Made by a program: the position numbers and the translations under genes. Below the pieces are notes generated by a model. It had not been told where the DNA came from and did not search any database. It was given only the letters and a program-made list of their open reading frames with translations. DNA of 64,000 bases from Auanema rhodensis (lineage: Eukaryota; Nematoda; Chromadorea; Rhabditida; Rhabditidae). Positions 28,079 through 41,767 of the stretch are shown here, piece after piece. Numbering within the stretch: the stretch's first letter is position 1; every line of letters begins with the position of its first letter. The stretch lies in NCBI GenBank assembly GCA_964057225.1, contig OZ059895.1:4464001-4528000 (forward strand), read 5' to 3'.

Positions 28079-29482
28079 AGTTGATATCTCGGTGCATTTT
28101 CAAGCTAGCGCAAATCTGATAACACAGATCGACGCAGCTTAAAAATCCGCATCGAATGCACTATACTACATTGAGAAACGCTTAATACAAAAATTAGTTA
28201 TGATCGTTTGAAAAATGATGCATTAGTGTATGTTGAGTTTCCATGTACACTCAACATTGCTTCCAAAAACATTTTGACAAAAATTTTTTCGAAAAATTTC
28301 AGAATAATTTAGCAAAAAGTAGATGTTTTTAGATTCCTTTTTTCAAGGCAAAGACGATGGACAATGTTATTCAACGAAAAAATTAATTCTTCAGGGTGAA
28401 AATCGAGGATATAAGTGTGAACTTATATCAGTTGATATCTCGGTGCATTTTCAAGCTAGCGCAAATCTGATAACACAGATCGACGCAGCTTAAAAATCCG
28501 CATCGAATGCACTATACTACATTGAGAAACGCTTAATACAAAAATTAGTTATGATCGTTTGAAAAATGATGCATTAGTGTATGTTGAGTTTCCATGTACA
28601 CTCAACATTGCTTCCAAAAACATTTTGACAAAAATTTTTTCGAAAAATTTCAAAATAATTTAGCAAAAAGTAGATGTTTTTAGATTCCTTTTTTCAAGGC
28701 AAAGACGATGGACAATGTTTTTAAACGAAAAAATTAATTCTTCAGTGTGAAAATCGAGGATATAAGTGTGAACTTATATCAGTTGATATCTCGGTGCATT
28801 TTCAAGCTAGCGCAAATCTGATAACACAGATCGACGCAGCTTAAAAATCCGCATCGAATGCACTATACTTCATTGAGAAACGCTTAATACAAAAATTAGT
28901 TATGATCGTTTGAAAAATGATGCATTAGTGTATGTTGAGTTTCCATGTACACTCAACATTGCTTCCAAAAACATTTTGACAAAAATTTTTTCGAAAAATT
29001 TCAAAATAATTTAGCAAAAAGTAGATGTTTTTAGATTCCTTTTTTCAAGGCAAAGACGATGGACAATGTTATTCAACGAAAAAATTAATTCTTCAGTGTG
29101 AAAATCGAGGATATAAGTGTGAACTTATATCAGTTGATATCTCGGTGCATTTTCAAGCTAGCGCAAATCTGATAACACAGATCGACGCAGCTTAAAAATC
29201 CGCATCGAATGCACTATACTTCATTGAGAAACGCTTAATACAAAAATTAGTTATGATTGTTTGAAAAATGATGCATTAGTGTATGTTGAGTTTCCATGTA
29301 CACTCAACATTGCTTCCAAAAACATTTTGACAAAAATTTTTTCGAAAAATTTCAAAACAATATAGCAAAAAGTAGATGTTTTTAGATTCCTTTTTTCAAG
29401 GCAAAGACGATGGACAATGTTATTCAACGAAAAAATTAATTCTTCAGGGTGAAAATCGAGGATATAAGTGTGAACTTATATC
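27377..29482. repeat. Satellite block, copy 1 of a 25-monomer-offset duplication
   Basis: Six monomers run in the order AGCGAAA; AAAATG with TTAAAC; TTCAGAATAA; TTTTTAAACG with CAGTGTG; TTATTCAACG with CAGTGTG; and ATGATTG with ATATAGC. The rare TTTTTAAACG variant near 28716 returns at 37491, exactly 8775 bp (25 x 351) away, and the other five monomers match in order. Confidence 0.75.
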
Positions 29483-32400
29483 AGTTGATATCTCGGTGCA
29501 TTTTTAAGCTAGCGCAAATCTGATAACACAGATCGACGCAGCTTAAAAATCCGCATCGAATGCACTATACTTCATCGAGAAACGCTTAATACAAAAATTA
29601 GTTATGATCGTTTGAAAAATGATGCATTAGTGTATGTTGAGTTTCCATGTACACTCAACATTGCTTCCAAAAACATTTTGACAAAAATTTTTTCGAAAAA
29701 TTTCAAAATAATTTAGCAAAAAGTAGATGTTTTTAGATTCCTTTTTTCAAGGCAAAGACGATGGACAATGTTTTTAAACGAAAAAATTAATTCTTCAGTG
29801 TGAAAATCGAGGATATAAGTGTGAACTTATATCAGTTGATATCTCGGTGCATTTTCAAGCTAGCGCAAATCTGATAACACAGATCGACGCAGCTTAAAAA
29901 TCCGCATCGAATGCACTATACTTCATTGAGAAACGCTTAATACAAAAATTAGTTATGATCGTTTGAAAAATGATGCATTAGTGTATGTTGAGTTTCCATG
30001 TACACTCAACATTGCTTCCAAAAACATTTTGACAAAAATTTTTTCGAAAAATTTCAAAATAATTTAGCAAAAAGTAGATGTTTTTAGATTCCTTTTTTCA
30101 AGGCAAAGATGATGGACAATGTTATTCAACGAAAAAATTAATTCTTCAGGGTGAAAATCGAGGATATAAGTGTGAACATATATCAGTTGATATCTCGGTG
30201 CATTTTCAAGCTAGCGCAAATCTGATAACACAGATCGACGCAGCTTAAAAATCCGCATCGAATGCACTATACTTCATTGAGAAACGCTTAATACAAAAAT
30301 TAGTTATGATCGTTTGAAAAATGATGCATTAGTGTATGTTGAGTTTCCATGTACACTCAACATTGCTTCCAAAAACATTTTGACAAAAATTTTTTCGAAA
30401 AATTTCGAAATAATTTAGCAAAAAGTAGATGTTTTTAGATTCCTTTTTTCAAGGCAAAGATGATGGACAATGTTATTCAACGAAAAAATTAATTCTTCAG
30501 GGTGAAAATCGAGGATATAAGTGTGAACATATATCAGTTGATATCTCGGTGCATTTTCAAGCTAGCGCAAATCTGATAACACAGATCGACGCAGCTTAAA
30601 AATCCGCATCGAATGCACTATACTTCATTGAGAAACGCTTAATACAAAAATTAGTTATGATCGTTTGAAAAATGATGCATTAGTGTATGTTGAGTTTCCA
30701 TGTACACTCAACATTGCTTCCAAAAACATTTTGACAAAAATTTTTTCGAAAAATTTCAAAATAATTTAGCAAAAAGTAGATGTTTTTAGATTCCTTTTTT
30801 CAAGGCAAAGATGATGGACAATGTTATTCAACGAAAAAATTAATTCTTCAGGGTGAAAATCGAGGATATAAGTGTGAACATATATCAGTTGATATCTCGG
30901 TGCATTTTCAAGCTAGCGCAAATCTGATAACACAGATCGACGCAGCTTAAAAATCCGCATCGAATGCACTATACTTCATTGAGAAACGCTTAATACAAAA
31001 ATTAGTTATGATCGTTTGAAAAATGATGCATTAGTGTATGTTGAGTTTCCATGTACACTCAACATTGCTTCCAAAAACATTTTGACAAAAATTTTTTCGA
31101 AAAATTTCGAAATAATTTAGCAAAAAGTAGATGTTTTTAGATTCCTTTTTTCAAGGCAAAGATGATGGACAATGTTATTCAACGAAAAAATTAATTCTTC
31201 AGGGTGAAAATCGAGGATATAAGTGTGAACATATATCAGTTGATATCTCGGTGCATTTTCAAGCTAGCGCAAATCTGATAACACAGATCGACGCAGCTTA
31301 AAAATCCGCATCGAATGCACTATACTTCATTGAGAAACGCTTAATACAAAAATTAGTTATGATCGTTTGAAAAATGATTTATTAGTGTATGTTGAGTTTC
31401 CATGTACACTCAACATTGCTTCCAAAAACATTTTGACAAAAATTTTTTCGAAAAATTTCAAAATAATTTAGCAAAAAGTAGATGTTTTTAGATTCCTTTT
31501 TTCAAGGCAAAGACGATGGACAATGTTATTCAACGAAAAAATTAATTCTTCAGGGTGAAAATCGAGGATATAAGTGTGAACATATATCAGTTGATATCTC
31601 GGTGCATTTTCAAGCTAGCGCAAATCTGATAACACAGATCGACGCAGCTTAAAAATCCGCATCGAATGCACTATACTTCATTGAAAAACGCTTAATACAA
31701 AAATTAGTTATGATCGTTTGAAAAATGATGCATTAGTGTATGTTGAGTTTCCATGTACACTCAACATTGCTTCCAAAAACATTTTGACAAAAATTTTTTC
31801 GAAAAATTTCAAAATAATTTAGCAAAAAGTAGATGTTTTTAGATTCCTTTTTTCAAGGCAAAGACGATGGACAATGTTATTCAACGAAAAAATTAATTCT
31901 TCAGGGTGAAAATCGAGGATATAAGTGTGAACTTATATCAGTTGATATCTCGGTGCATTTTCAAGCTAGCGCAAATCTGATAACACAGATCGACGCAGCT
32001 TAAAAATCTGCATCGAATGCACTATACTTCATTGAGAAACGCTTAATACAAAAATTAGTTATGATCGTTTGAAAAATGATGCATTAGTGTATGTTGAGTT
32101 TCCATGTACACTCAACATTGCTTCCAAAAACATTTTGACAAAAATTTTTTCGAAAAATTTCAAAATAATTTAGCAAAAAGTAGATGTTTTTAGATTCCTT
32201 TTTTCAAGGCAAAGATGATGGACAATGTTATTCAACGAAAAAATCAATTCTTCAGGGTGAAAATCGAGGATATAAGTGTGAACTTATATCAGTTGATATC
32301 TCGGTGCATTTTCAAGCTAGCGCAAATCTGATAACACAGATCGACGCAGCTTAAAAATCCGCATCGAATGCACTATACTTCATTGAGAAACGCTTAATAC

Positions 32401-35400
32401 AAAAATTAGTTATGATCGTTTGAAAAATGATGCATTAGTGTATGTTGAGTTTCCATGTACACTCAACATTGCTTCCAAAAACATTTTGACAAAAATTTTT
32501 TCGAAAAATTTCAAAATAATTTAGCAAAAAGTAGATGTTTTTAGATTCCTTTTTTCAAGGCAAAGATGATGGACAATGTTATTCAACGAAAAAATTAATT
32601 CTTCAGGGTGAAAATCGAGGATATAAGTGTGAACTTATATCAGTTGATATCTCGGTGCATTTTCAAGCTACCGCAAATCTGATAACACAGATCGACGCAG
32701 CTTAAAAATCCGCATCGAATGCACTATACTTCATTGAGAAACGCTTAATACAAAAATTAGTTATGATCGTTTGAAAAATGATGCATTAGTGTATGTTGAG
32801 TTTCCATGTACACTCAACATTGCTTCCAAAAACATTTTGACAAAAATTTTTTCGAAAAATTTCAAAATAATTTAGCGAAAAGTAGATGTTTTTAGATTCC
32901 TTTTTTCAAGGCAAAGATGATGGACAATGTTATTCAACGAAAAAATTAATTCTTCAGGGTGAAAATCGAGGATATAAGTGTGAACATATATCAGTTGATA
33001 TCTCGGTGCATTTTCAAGCTAGCGCAAATCTGATAACACAGATCGACGCAGCTTAAAAATCCGCATCGAATGCACTATACTTCATTGAGAAACGCTTAAT
33101 ACAAAAATTAGTTATGATCGTTTGAAAAATGATGCATTAGTGTATGTTGAGTTTCCATGTACACTCAACATTGCTTCCAAAAACATTTTGACAAAAATTT
33201 TTTCGAAAAATTTCAAAATAATTTAGCAAAAAGTAGATGTTTTTAGATTCCTTTTTTCAAGGCAAAAATGATGGACAATGTTATTAAACGAAAAAATCAA
33301 TTCTTCAGGGTGAAAATCGAGGATATAAGTGTGAACTTATATCAGTTGATATCTCGGTGCATTTTCAAGCTAGCGCAAATCTGATAACACAGATCGACGC
33401 AGCTTAAAAATCCGCATCGAATGCACTATACTACATTGAGAAACGCTTAATACAAAAATTAGTTATGATCGTTTGAAAAATGATGCATTAGTGTATGTTG
33501 AGTTTCCATGTACACTCAACATTGCTTCCAAAAACATTTTGACAAAAATTTTTTCGAAAAATTTCAGAATAATTTAGCAAAAAGTAGATGTTTTTAGATT
33601 CCTTTTTTCAAGGCAAAGACGATGGACAATGTTATTCAACGAAAAAATTAATTCTTCAGGGTGAAAATCGAGGATATAAGTGTGAACTTATATCAGTTGA
33701 TATCTCGGTGCATTTTCAAGCTAGCGCAAATCTGATAACACAGATCGACGCAGCTTAAAAATCCGCATCGAATGCACTATACTACATTGAGAAACGCTTA
33801 ATACAAAAATTAGTTATGATCGTTTGAAAAATGATGCATTAGTGTATGTTGAGTTTCCATGTACACTCAACATTGCTTCCAAAAACATTTTGACAAAAAT
33901 TTTTTCGAAAAATTTCAAAATAATTTAGCAAAAAGTAGATGTTTTTAGATTCCTTTTTTCAAGGCAAAAATGATGGACAATGTTATTAAACGAAAAAATC
34001 AATTCTTCAGGGTGAAAATCGAGGATATAAGTGTGAACTTATATCAGTTGATATCTCGGTGCATTTTCAAGCTAGCGCAAATCTGATAACACAGATCGAC
34101 GCAGCTTAAAAATCCGCATCGAATGCACTATACTACATTGAGAAACGCTTAATACAAAAATTAGTTATGATCGTTTGAAAAATGATGCATTAGTGTATGT
34201 TGAGTTTCCATGTACACTCAACATTGCTTCCAAAAACATTTTGACAAAAATTTTTTCGAAAAATTTCAGAATAATTTAGCAAAAAGTAGATGTTTTTAGA
34301 TTCCTTTTTTCAAGGCAAAGACGATGGACAATGTTATTCAACGAAAAAATTAATTCTTCAGGGTGAAAATCGAGGATATAAGTGTGAACTTATATCAGTT
34401 GATATCTCGGTGCATTTTCAAGCTAGCGCAAATCTGATAACACAGATCGACGCAGCTTAAAAATCCGCATCGAATGCACTATACTACATTGAGAAACGCT
34501 TAATACAAAAATTAGTTATGATCGTTTGAAAAATGATGCATTAGTGTATGTTGAGTTTCCATGTACACTCAACATTGCTTCCAAAAACATTTTGACAAAA
34601 ATTTTTTCGAAAAATTTCAAAATAATTTAGCAAAAAGTAGATGTTTTTAGATTCCTTTTTTCAAGGCAAAAATGATGGACAATGTTATTAAACGAAAAAA
34701 TCAATTCTTCAGGGTGAAAATCGAGGATATAAGTGTGAACTTATATCAGTTGATATCTCGGTGCATTTTCAAGCTAGCGCAAATCTGATAACACAGATCG
34801 ACGCAGCTTAAAAATCCGCATCGAATGCACTATACTACATTGAGAAACGCTTAATACAAAAATTAGTTATGATCGTTTGAAAAATGATGCATTAGTGTAT
34901 GTTGAGTTTCCATGTACACTCAACATTGCTTCCAAAAACATTTTGACAAAAATTTTTTCGAAAAATTTCAGAATAATTTAGCAAAAAGTAGATGTTTTTA
35001 GATTCCTTTTTTCAAGGCAAAGACGATGGACAATGTTATTCAACGAAAAAATCAATTCTTCAGGGTGAAAATCGAGGATATAAGTGTGAACTTATATCAG
35101 TTGATATCTCGGTGCATTTTCAAGCTAGCGCAAATCTGATAACACAGATCGACGCAGCTTAAAAATCCGCATCGAATGCACTATACTACATTGAGAAACG
35201 CTTAATACAAAAATTAGTTATGATCGTTTGAAAAATGATGCATTAGTGTATGTTGAGTTTCCATGTACACTCAACATTGCTTCCAAAAACATTTTGACAA
35301 AAATTTTTTCGAAAAATTTCAAAATAATTTAGCAAAAAGTAGATGTTTTTAGATTCCTTTTTTCAAGGCAAAGACGATGGACAATGTTATTCAACGAAAA

Positions 35401-36151
35401 AATTAATTCTTCAGGGTGAAAATCGAGGATATAAGTGTGAACTTATATCAGTTGATATCTCGGTGCATTTTCAAGCTAGCGCAAATCTGATAACACAGAT
35501 CGACGCAGCTTAAAAATCCGCATCGAATGCACTATACTTCATTGAGAAACGCTTAATACAAAAATTAGTTATGATCGTTTGAAAAATGATGCATTAGTGT
35601 ATGTTGAGTTTCCATGTACACTCAACATTGCTTCCAAAAACATTTTGACAAAAATTTTTTCGAAAAATTTCAAAATAATTTAGCAAAAAGTAGATGTTTT
35701 TAGATTCCTTTTTTCAAGGCAAAGATGATGGACAATGTTATTCAACGAAAAAATCAATTCTTCAGGGTGAAAATCGAGGATATAAGTGTGAACTTATATC
35801 AGTTGATATCTCGGTGCATTTTCAAGCTAGCGCAAATCTGATAACACAGATCGACGCAGCTTAAAAATCCGCATCGAATGCACTATACTACATTGAGAAA
35901 CGCTTAATACAAAAATTAGTTATGATCGTTTGAAAAATGATGCATTAGTGTATGTTGAGTTTCCATGTACACTCAACATTGCTTCCAAAAACATTTTGAC
36001 AAAAATTTTTTCGAAAAATTTCAAAATAATTTAGCAAAAAGTAGATGTTTTTAGATTCCTTTTTTCAAGGCAAAGACGATGGACAATGTTATTCAACGAA
36101 AAAATTAATTCTTCAGGGTGAAAATCGAGGATATAAGTGTGAACTTATATC

Positions 36152-38257
36152 AGTTGATATCTCGGTGCATTTTCAAGCTAGCGCAAATCTGATAACACAG
36201 ATCGACGCAGCTTAAAAATCCGCATCGAATGCACTATACTTCATTGAGAAACGCTTAATACAAAAATTAGTTATGATCGTTTGAAAAATGATGCATTAGT
36301 GTATGTTGAGTTTCCATGTACACTCAACATTGCTTCCAAAAACATTTTGACAAAAATTTTTTCGAAAAATTTCAAAATAATTTAGCGAAAAGTAGATGTT
36401 TTTAGATTCCTTTTTTCAAGGCAAAGATGATGGACAATGTTATTCAACGAAAAAATTAATTCTTCAGGGTGAAAATCGAGGATATAAGTGTGAACATATA
36501 TCAGTTGATATCTCGGTGCATTTTCAAGCTAGCGCAAATCTGATAACACAGATCGACGCAGCTTAAAAATCCGCATCGAATGCACTATACTTCATTGAGA
36601 AACGCTTAATACAAAAATTAGTTATGATCGTTTGAAAAATGATGCATTAGTGTATGTTGAGTTTCCATGTACACTCAACATTGCTTCCAAAAACATTTTG
36701 ACAAAAATTTTTTCGAAAAATTTCAAAATAATTTAGCAAAAAGTAGATGTTTTTAGATTCCTTTTTTCAAGGCAAAAATGATGGACAATGTTATTAAACG
36801 AAAAAATCAATTCTTCAGGGTGAAAATCGAGGATATAAGTGTGAACATATATCAGTTGATATCTCGGTGCATTTTCAAGCTAGCGCAAATCTGATAACAC
36901 AGATCGACGCAGCTTAAAAATCCGCATCGAATGCACTATACTACATTGAGAAACGCTCAATACAAAAATTAGTTATGATCGTTTGAAAAATGATGCATTA
37001 GTGTATGTTGAGTTTCCATGTACACTCAACATTGCTTCCAAAAACATTTTGACAAAAATTTTTTCGAAAAATTTCAGAATAATTTAGCAAAAAGTAGATG
37101 TTTTTAGATTCCTTTTTTCAAGGCAAAGACGATGGACAATGTTATTCAACGAAAAAATTAATTCTTCAGGGTGAAAATCGAGGATATAAGTGTGAACTTA
37201 TATCAGTTGATATCTCGGTGCATTTTCAAGCTAGCGCAAATCTGATAACACAGATCGACGCAGCTTAAAAATCCGCATCGAATGCACTATACTACATTGA
37301 GAAACGCTTAATACAAAAATTAGTTATGATCGTTTGAAAAATGATGCATTAGTGTATGTTGAGTTTCCATGTACACTCAACATTGCTTCCAAAAACATTT
37401 TGACAAAAATTTTTTCGAAAAATTTCAAAATAATTTAGCAAAAAGTAGATGTTTTTAGATTCCTTTTTTCAAGGCAAAGACGATGGACAATGTTTTTAAA
37501 CGAAAAAATTAATTCTTCAGTGTGAAAATCGAGGATATAAGTGTGAACTTATATCAGTTGATATCTCGGTGCATTTTCAAGCTAGCGCAAATCTGATAAC
37601 ACAGATCGACGCAGCTTAAAAATCCGCATCGAATGCACTATACTTCATTGAGAAACGCTTAATACAAAAATTAGTTATGATCGTTTGAAAAATGATGCAT
37701 TAGTGTATGTTGAGTTTCCATGTACACTCAACATTGCTTCCAAAAACATTTTGACAAAAATTTTTTCGAAAAATTTCAAAATAATTTAGCAAAAAGTAGA
37801 TGTTTTTAGATTCCTTTTTTCAAGGCAAAGACGATGGACAATGTTATTCAACGAAAAAATTAATTCTTCAGTGTGAAAATCGAGGATATAAGTGTGAACT
37901 TATATCAGTTGATATCTCGGTGCATTTTCAAGCTAGCGCAAATCTGATAACACAGATCGACGCAGCTTAAAAATCCGCATCGAATGCACTATACTTCATT
38001 GAGAAACGCTTAATACAAAAATTAGTTATGATTGTTTGAAAAATGATGCATTAGTGTATGTTGAGTTTCCATGTACACTCAACATTGCTTCCAAAAACAT
38101 TTTGACAAAAATTTTTTCGAAAAATTTCAAAATAATATAGCAAAAAGTAGATGTTTTTAGATTCCTTTTTTCAAGGCAAAGACGATGGACAATGTTATTC
38201 AACGAAAAAATTAATTCTTCAGGGTGAAAATCGAGGATATAAGTGTGAACTTATATC
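36152..38257. repeat. Satellite block, copy 2 of a 25-monomer-offset duplication
   Basis: This repeats the order of linked variants found at 27377, offset by 25 monomers. Small differences (CGCTCAATAC near 36956; GAACAT instead of GAACTT near 36843) are later changes or conversion. To the right, monomers with CATCGAGAAACG, TTTTTAAGC, TTTTTAAACG/CAGTGTG and TTTCGAAAT (38258-40363) echo those at 29483-31237, so the relationship extends with extra monomers inserted. Confidence 0.75.
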
Positions 38258-41200
38258 AGTTGATATCTCGGTGCATTTTCAAGCTAGCGCAAATCTGATA
38301 ACACAGATCGACGCAGCTTAAAAATCCGCATCAAATGCACTATACTTCATCGAGAAACGCTTAATACAAAAATTAGTTATGATCGTTTGAAAAATGATGC
38401 ATTAGTGTATGTTGAGTTTCCATGTACACTCAACATTGCTTCCAAAAACATTTTGACAAAAATTTTTTCGAAAAATTTCAAAATAATTTAGCAAAAAGTA
38501 GATGTTTTTAGATTCCTTTTTTCAAGGCAAAGATGATGGACAATGTTATTCAACGAAAAAATTAATTCTTCAGGGTGAAAATCGAGGATATAAGTGTGAA
38601 CATATATCAGTTGATATCTCGGTGCATTTTCAAGCTAGCGCAAATCTGATAACACAGATCGACGCAGCTTAAAAATCCGCATCGAATGCACTATACTTCA
38701 TTGAGAAACGCTTAATACAAAAATTAGTTATGATTGTTTGAAAAATGATGCATTAGTGTATGTTGAGTTTCCATGTACACTCAACATTGCTTCCAAAAAC
38801 ATTTTGACAAAAATTTTTTCGAAAAATTTCAAAATAATATAGCAAAAAGTAGATGTTTTTAGATTCCTTTTTTCAAGGCAAAGACGATGGACAATGTTAT
38901 TCAACGAAAAAATTAATTCTTCAGGGTGAAAATCGAGGATATAAGTGTGAACTTATATCAGTTGATATCTCGGTGCATTTTTAAGCTAGCGCAAATCTGA
39001 TAACACAGATCGACGCAGCTTAAAAATCCGCATCGAATGCACTATACTTCATCGAGAAACGCTTAATACAAAAATTAGTTATGATCGTTTGAAAAATGAT
39101 GCATTAGTGTATGTTGAGTTTCCATGTACACTCAACATTGCTTCCAAAAACATTTTGACAAAAATTTTTTCGAAAAATTTCAAAATAATTTAGCAAAAAG
39201 TAGATGTTTTTAGATTCCTTTTTTCAAGGCAAAGACGATGGACAATGTTTTTAAACGAAAAAATTAATTCTTCAGTGTGAAAATCGAGGATATAAGTGTG
39301 AACTTATATCAGTTGATATCTCGGTGCATTTTCAAGCTAGCGCAAATCTGATAACACAGATCGACGCAGCTTAAAAATCCGCATCGAATGCACTATACTT
39401 CATTGAGAAACGCTTAATACAAAAATTAGTTATGATCGTTTGAAAAATGATGCATTAGTGTATGTTGAGTTTCCATGTACACTCAACATTGCTTCCAAAA
39501 ACATTTTGACAAAAATTTTTTCGAAAAATTTCAAAATAATTTAGCAAAAAGTAGATGTTTTTAGATTCCTTTTTTCAAGGCAAAGACGATGGACAATGTT
39601 TTTAAACGAAAAAATTAATTCTTCAGTGTGAAAATCGAGGATATAAGTGTGAACTTATATCAGTTGATATCTCGGTGCATTTTCAAGCTAGCGCAAATCT
39701 GATAACACAGATCGACGCAGCTTAAAAATCCGCATCGAATGCACTATACTTCATTGAGAAACGCTTAATACAAAAATTAGTTATGATCGTTTGAAAAATG
39801 ATGCATTAGTGTATGTTGAGTTTCCATGTACACTCAACATTGCTTCCAAAAACATTTTGACAAAAATTTTTTCGAAAAATTTCAAAATAATTTAGCAAAA
39901 AGTAGATGTTTTTAGATTCCTTTTTTCAAGGCAAAGATGATGGACAATGTTATTCAACGAAAAAATTAATTCTTCAGGGTGAAAATCGAGGATATAAGTG
40001 TGAACATATATCAGTTGATATCTCGGTGCATTTTCAAGCTAGCGCAAATCTGATAACACAGATCGACGCAGCTTAAAAATCCGCATCGAATGCACTATAC
40101 TTCATTGAGAAACGCTTAATACAAAAATTAGTTATGATCGTTTGAAAAATGATGCATTAGTGTATGTTGAGTTTCCATGTACACTCAACATTGCTTCCAA
40201 AAACATTTTGACAAAAATTTTTTCGAAAAATTTCGAAATAATTTAGCAAAAAGTAGATGTTTTTAGATTCCTTTTTTCAAGGCAAAGATGATGGACAATG
40301 TTATTCAACGAAAAAATTAATTCTTCAGGGTGAAAATCGAGGATATAAGTGTGAACATATATCAGTTGATATCTCGGTGCATTTTTAAGCTAGCGCAAAT
40401 CTGATAACACAGATCGACGCAGCTTAAAAATCCGCATCGAATGCATTATACTACATTGAGAAACGCTTAATACAAAAATTAGTTTAGATCGTTTGAAAAA
40501 TGATGCATTAGTGTATGTTGAGTTTCCATGTACACTCAACATTGCTTCCAAAAACATTTTGACAAAAATTTTTTCGAAAAATTTCAAGATAATTTAGCAA
40601 AAAGTAGATGTTTTTAGATTCCTTTTTTCAAGGCAAAGACGATGGACAATGTTATTCAACGAAAAAATTAATTCTTCAGGGTGAAAATCGAGGATATAAG
40701 TGTGAACTTATATCAGTTGATATCTCGGTGCATTTTCAAGCTAGCGCAAATCTGATAACACAGATCGACGCAGCTTAAAAATCCGCATCGAATGCACTAT
40801 ACTTCATTGAGAAACGCTTAATACAAAAATTAGTTATGATCGTTTGAAAAATGATGCATTAGTGTATGTTGAGTTTCCATGTACACTCAACATTGCTTCC
40901 AAAAACATTTTGACAAAAATTTTTTCGAAAAATTTCAAAATAATTTAGCAAAAAGTAGATGTTTTTAGATTCCTTTTTTCAAGGCAAAGACGATGGACAA
41001 TGTTATTCAACGAAAAAATTAATTCTTCAGGGTGAAAATCGAGGATATAAGTGTGAACTTATATCAGTTGATATCTCGGTGCATTTTCAAGCTAGCGCAA
41101 ATCTGATAACACAGATCGACGCAGCTTAAAAATCCGCATCGAATGCACTATACTTCATTGAGAAACGCTTAATACAAAAATTAGTTATGATCGTTTGAAA

Positions 41201-41767
41201 AATGATGCATTAGTGTATGTTGAGTTTCCATGTACACTCAACATTGCTTCCAAAAACATTTTGACAAAAATTTTTTCGAAAAATTTCAAAATAATTTAGC
41301 AAAAAGTAGATGTTTTTAGATTCCTTTTTTCAAGGCAAAGACGATGGACAATGTTATTCAACGAAAAAATTAATTCTTCAGGGTGAAAATCGAGGATATA
41401 AGTGTGAACATATATCAGTTGATATCTCGGTGCATTTTCAAGCTAGCGCAAATCTGATAACACAGATCGACGCAGCTTAAAAATCCGCATCGAATGCACT
41501 ATACTTCATTGAGAAACGCTTAATACAAAAATTAGTTATGATCGTTTGAAAAATGATGCATTAGTGTATGTTGAGTTTCCATGTACACTCAACATTGCTT
41601 CCAAAAACATTTTGACAAAAATTTTTTCGAAAAATTTCAAAATAATTTAGCAAAAAGTAGATGTTTTTAGATTCCTTTTTTCAAGGCAAAGACGATGGAC
41701 AATGTTATTCAACGAAAAAATTAATTCTTCAGGGTGAAAATCGAGGATATAAGTGTGAACATATATC

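Noticed and set aside
40390..40587. 65-codon minus-strand open frame inside the satellite
   Set aside because: It exists only because the monomer starting at 40364 has chance variants (GTTTAGATC for GTTATGATC); neighbouring monomers have stops in the same frame.
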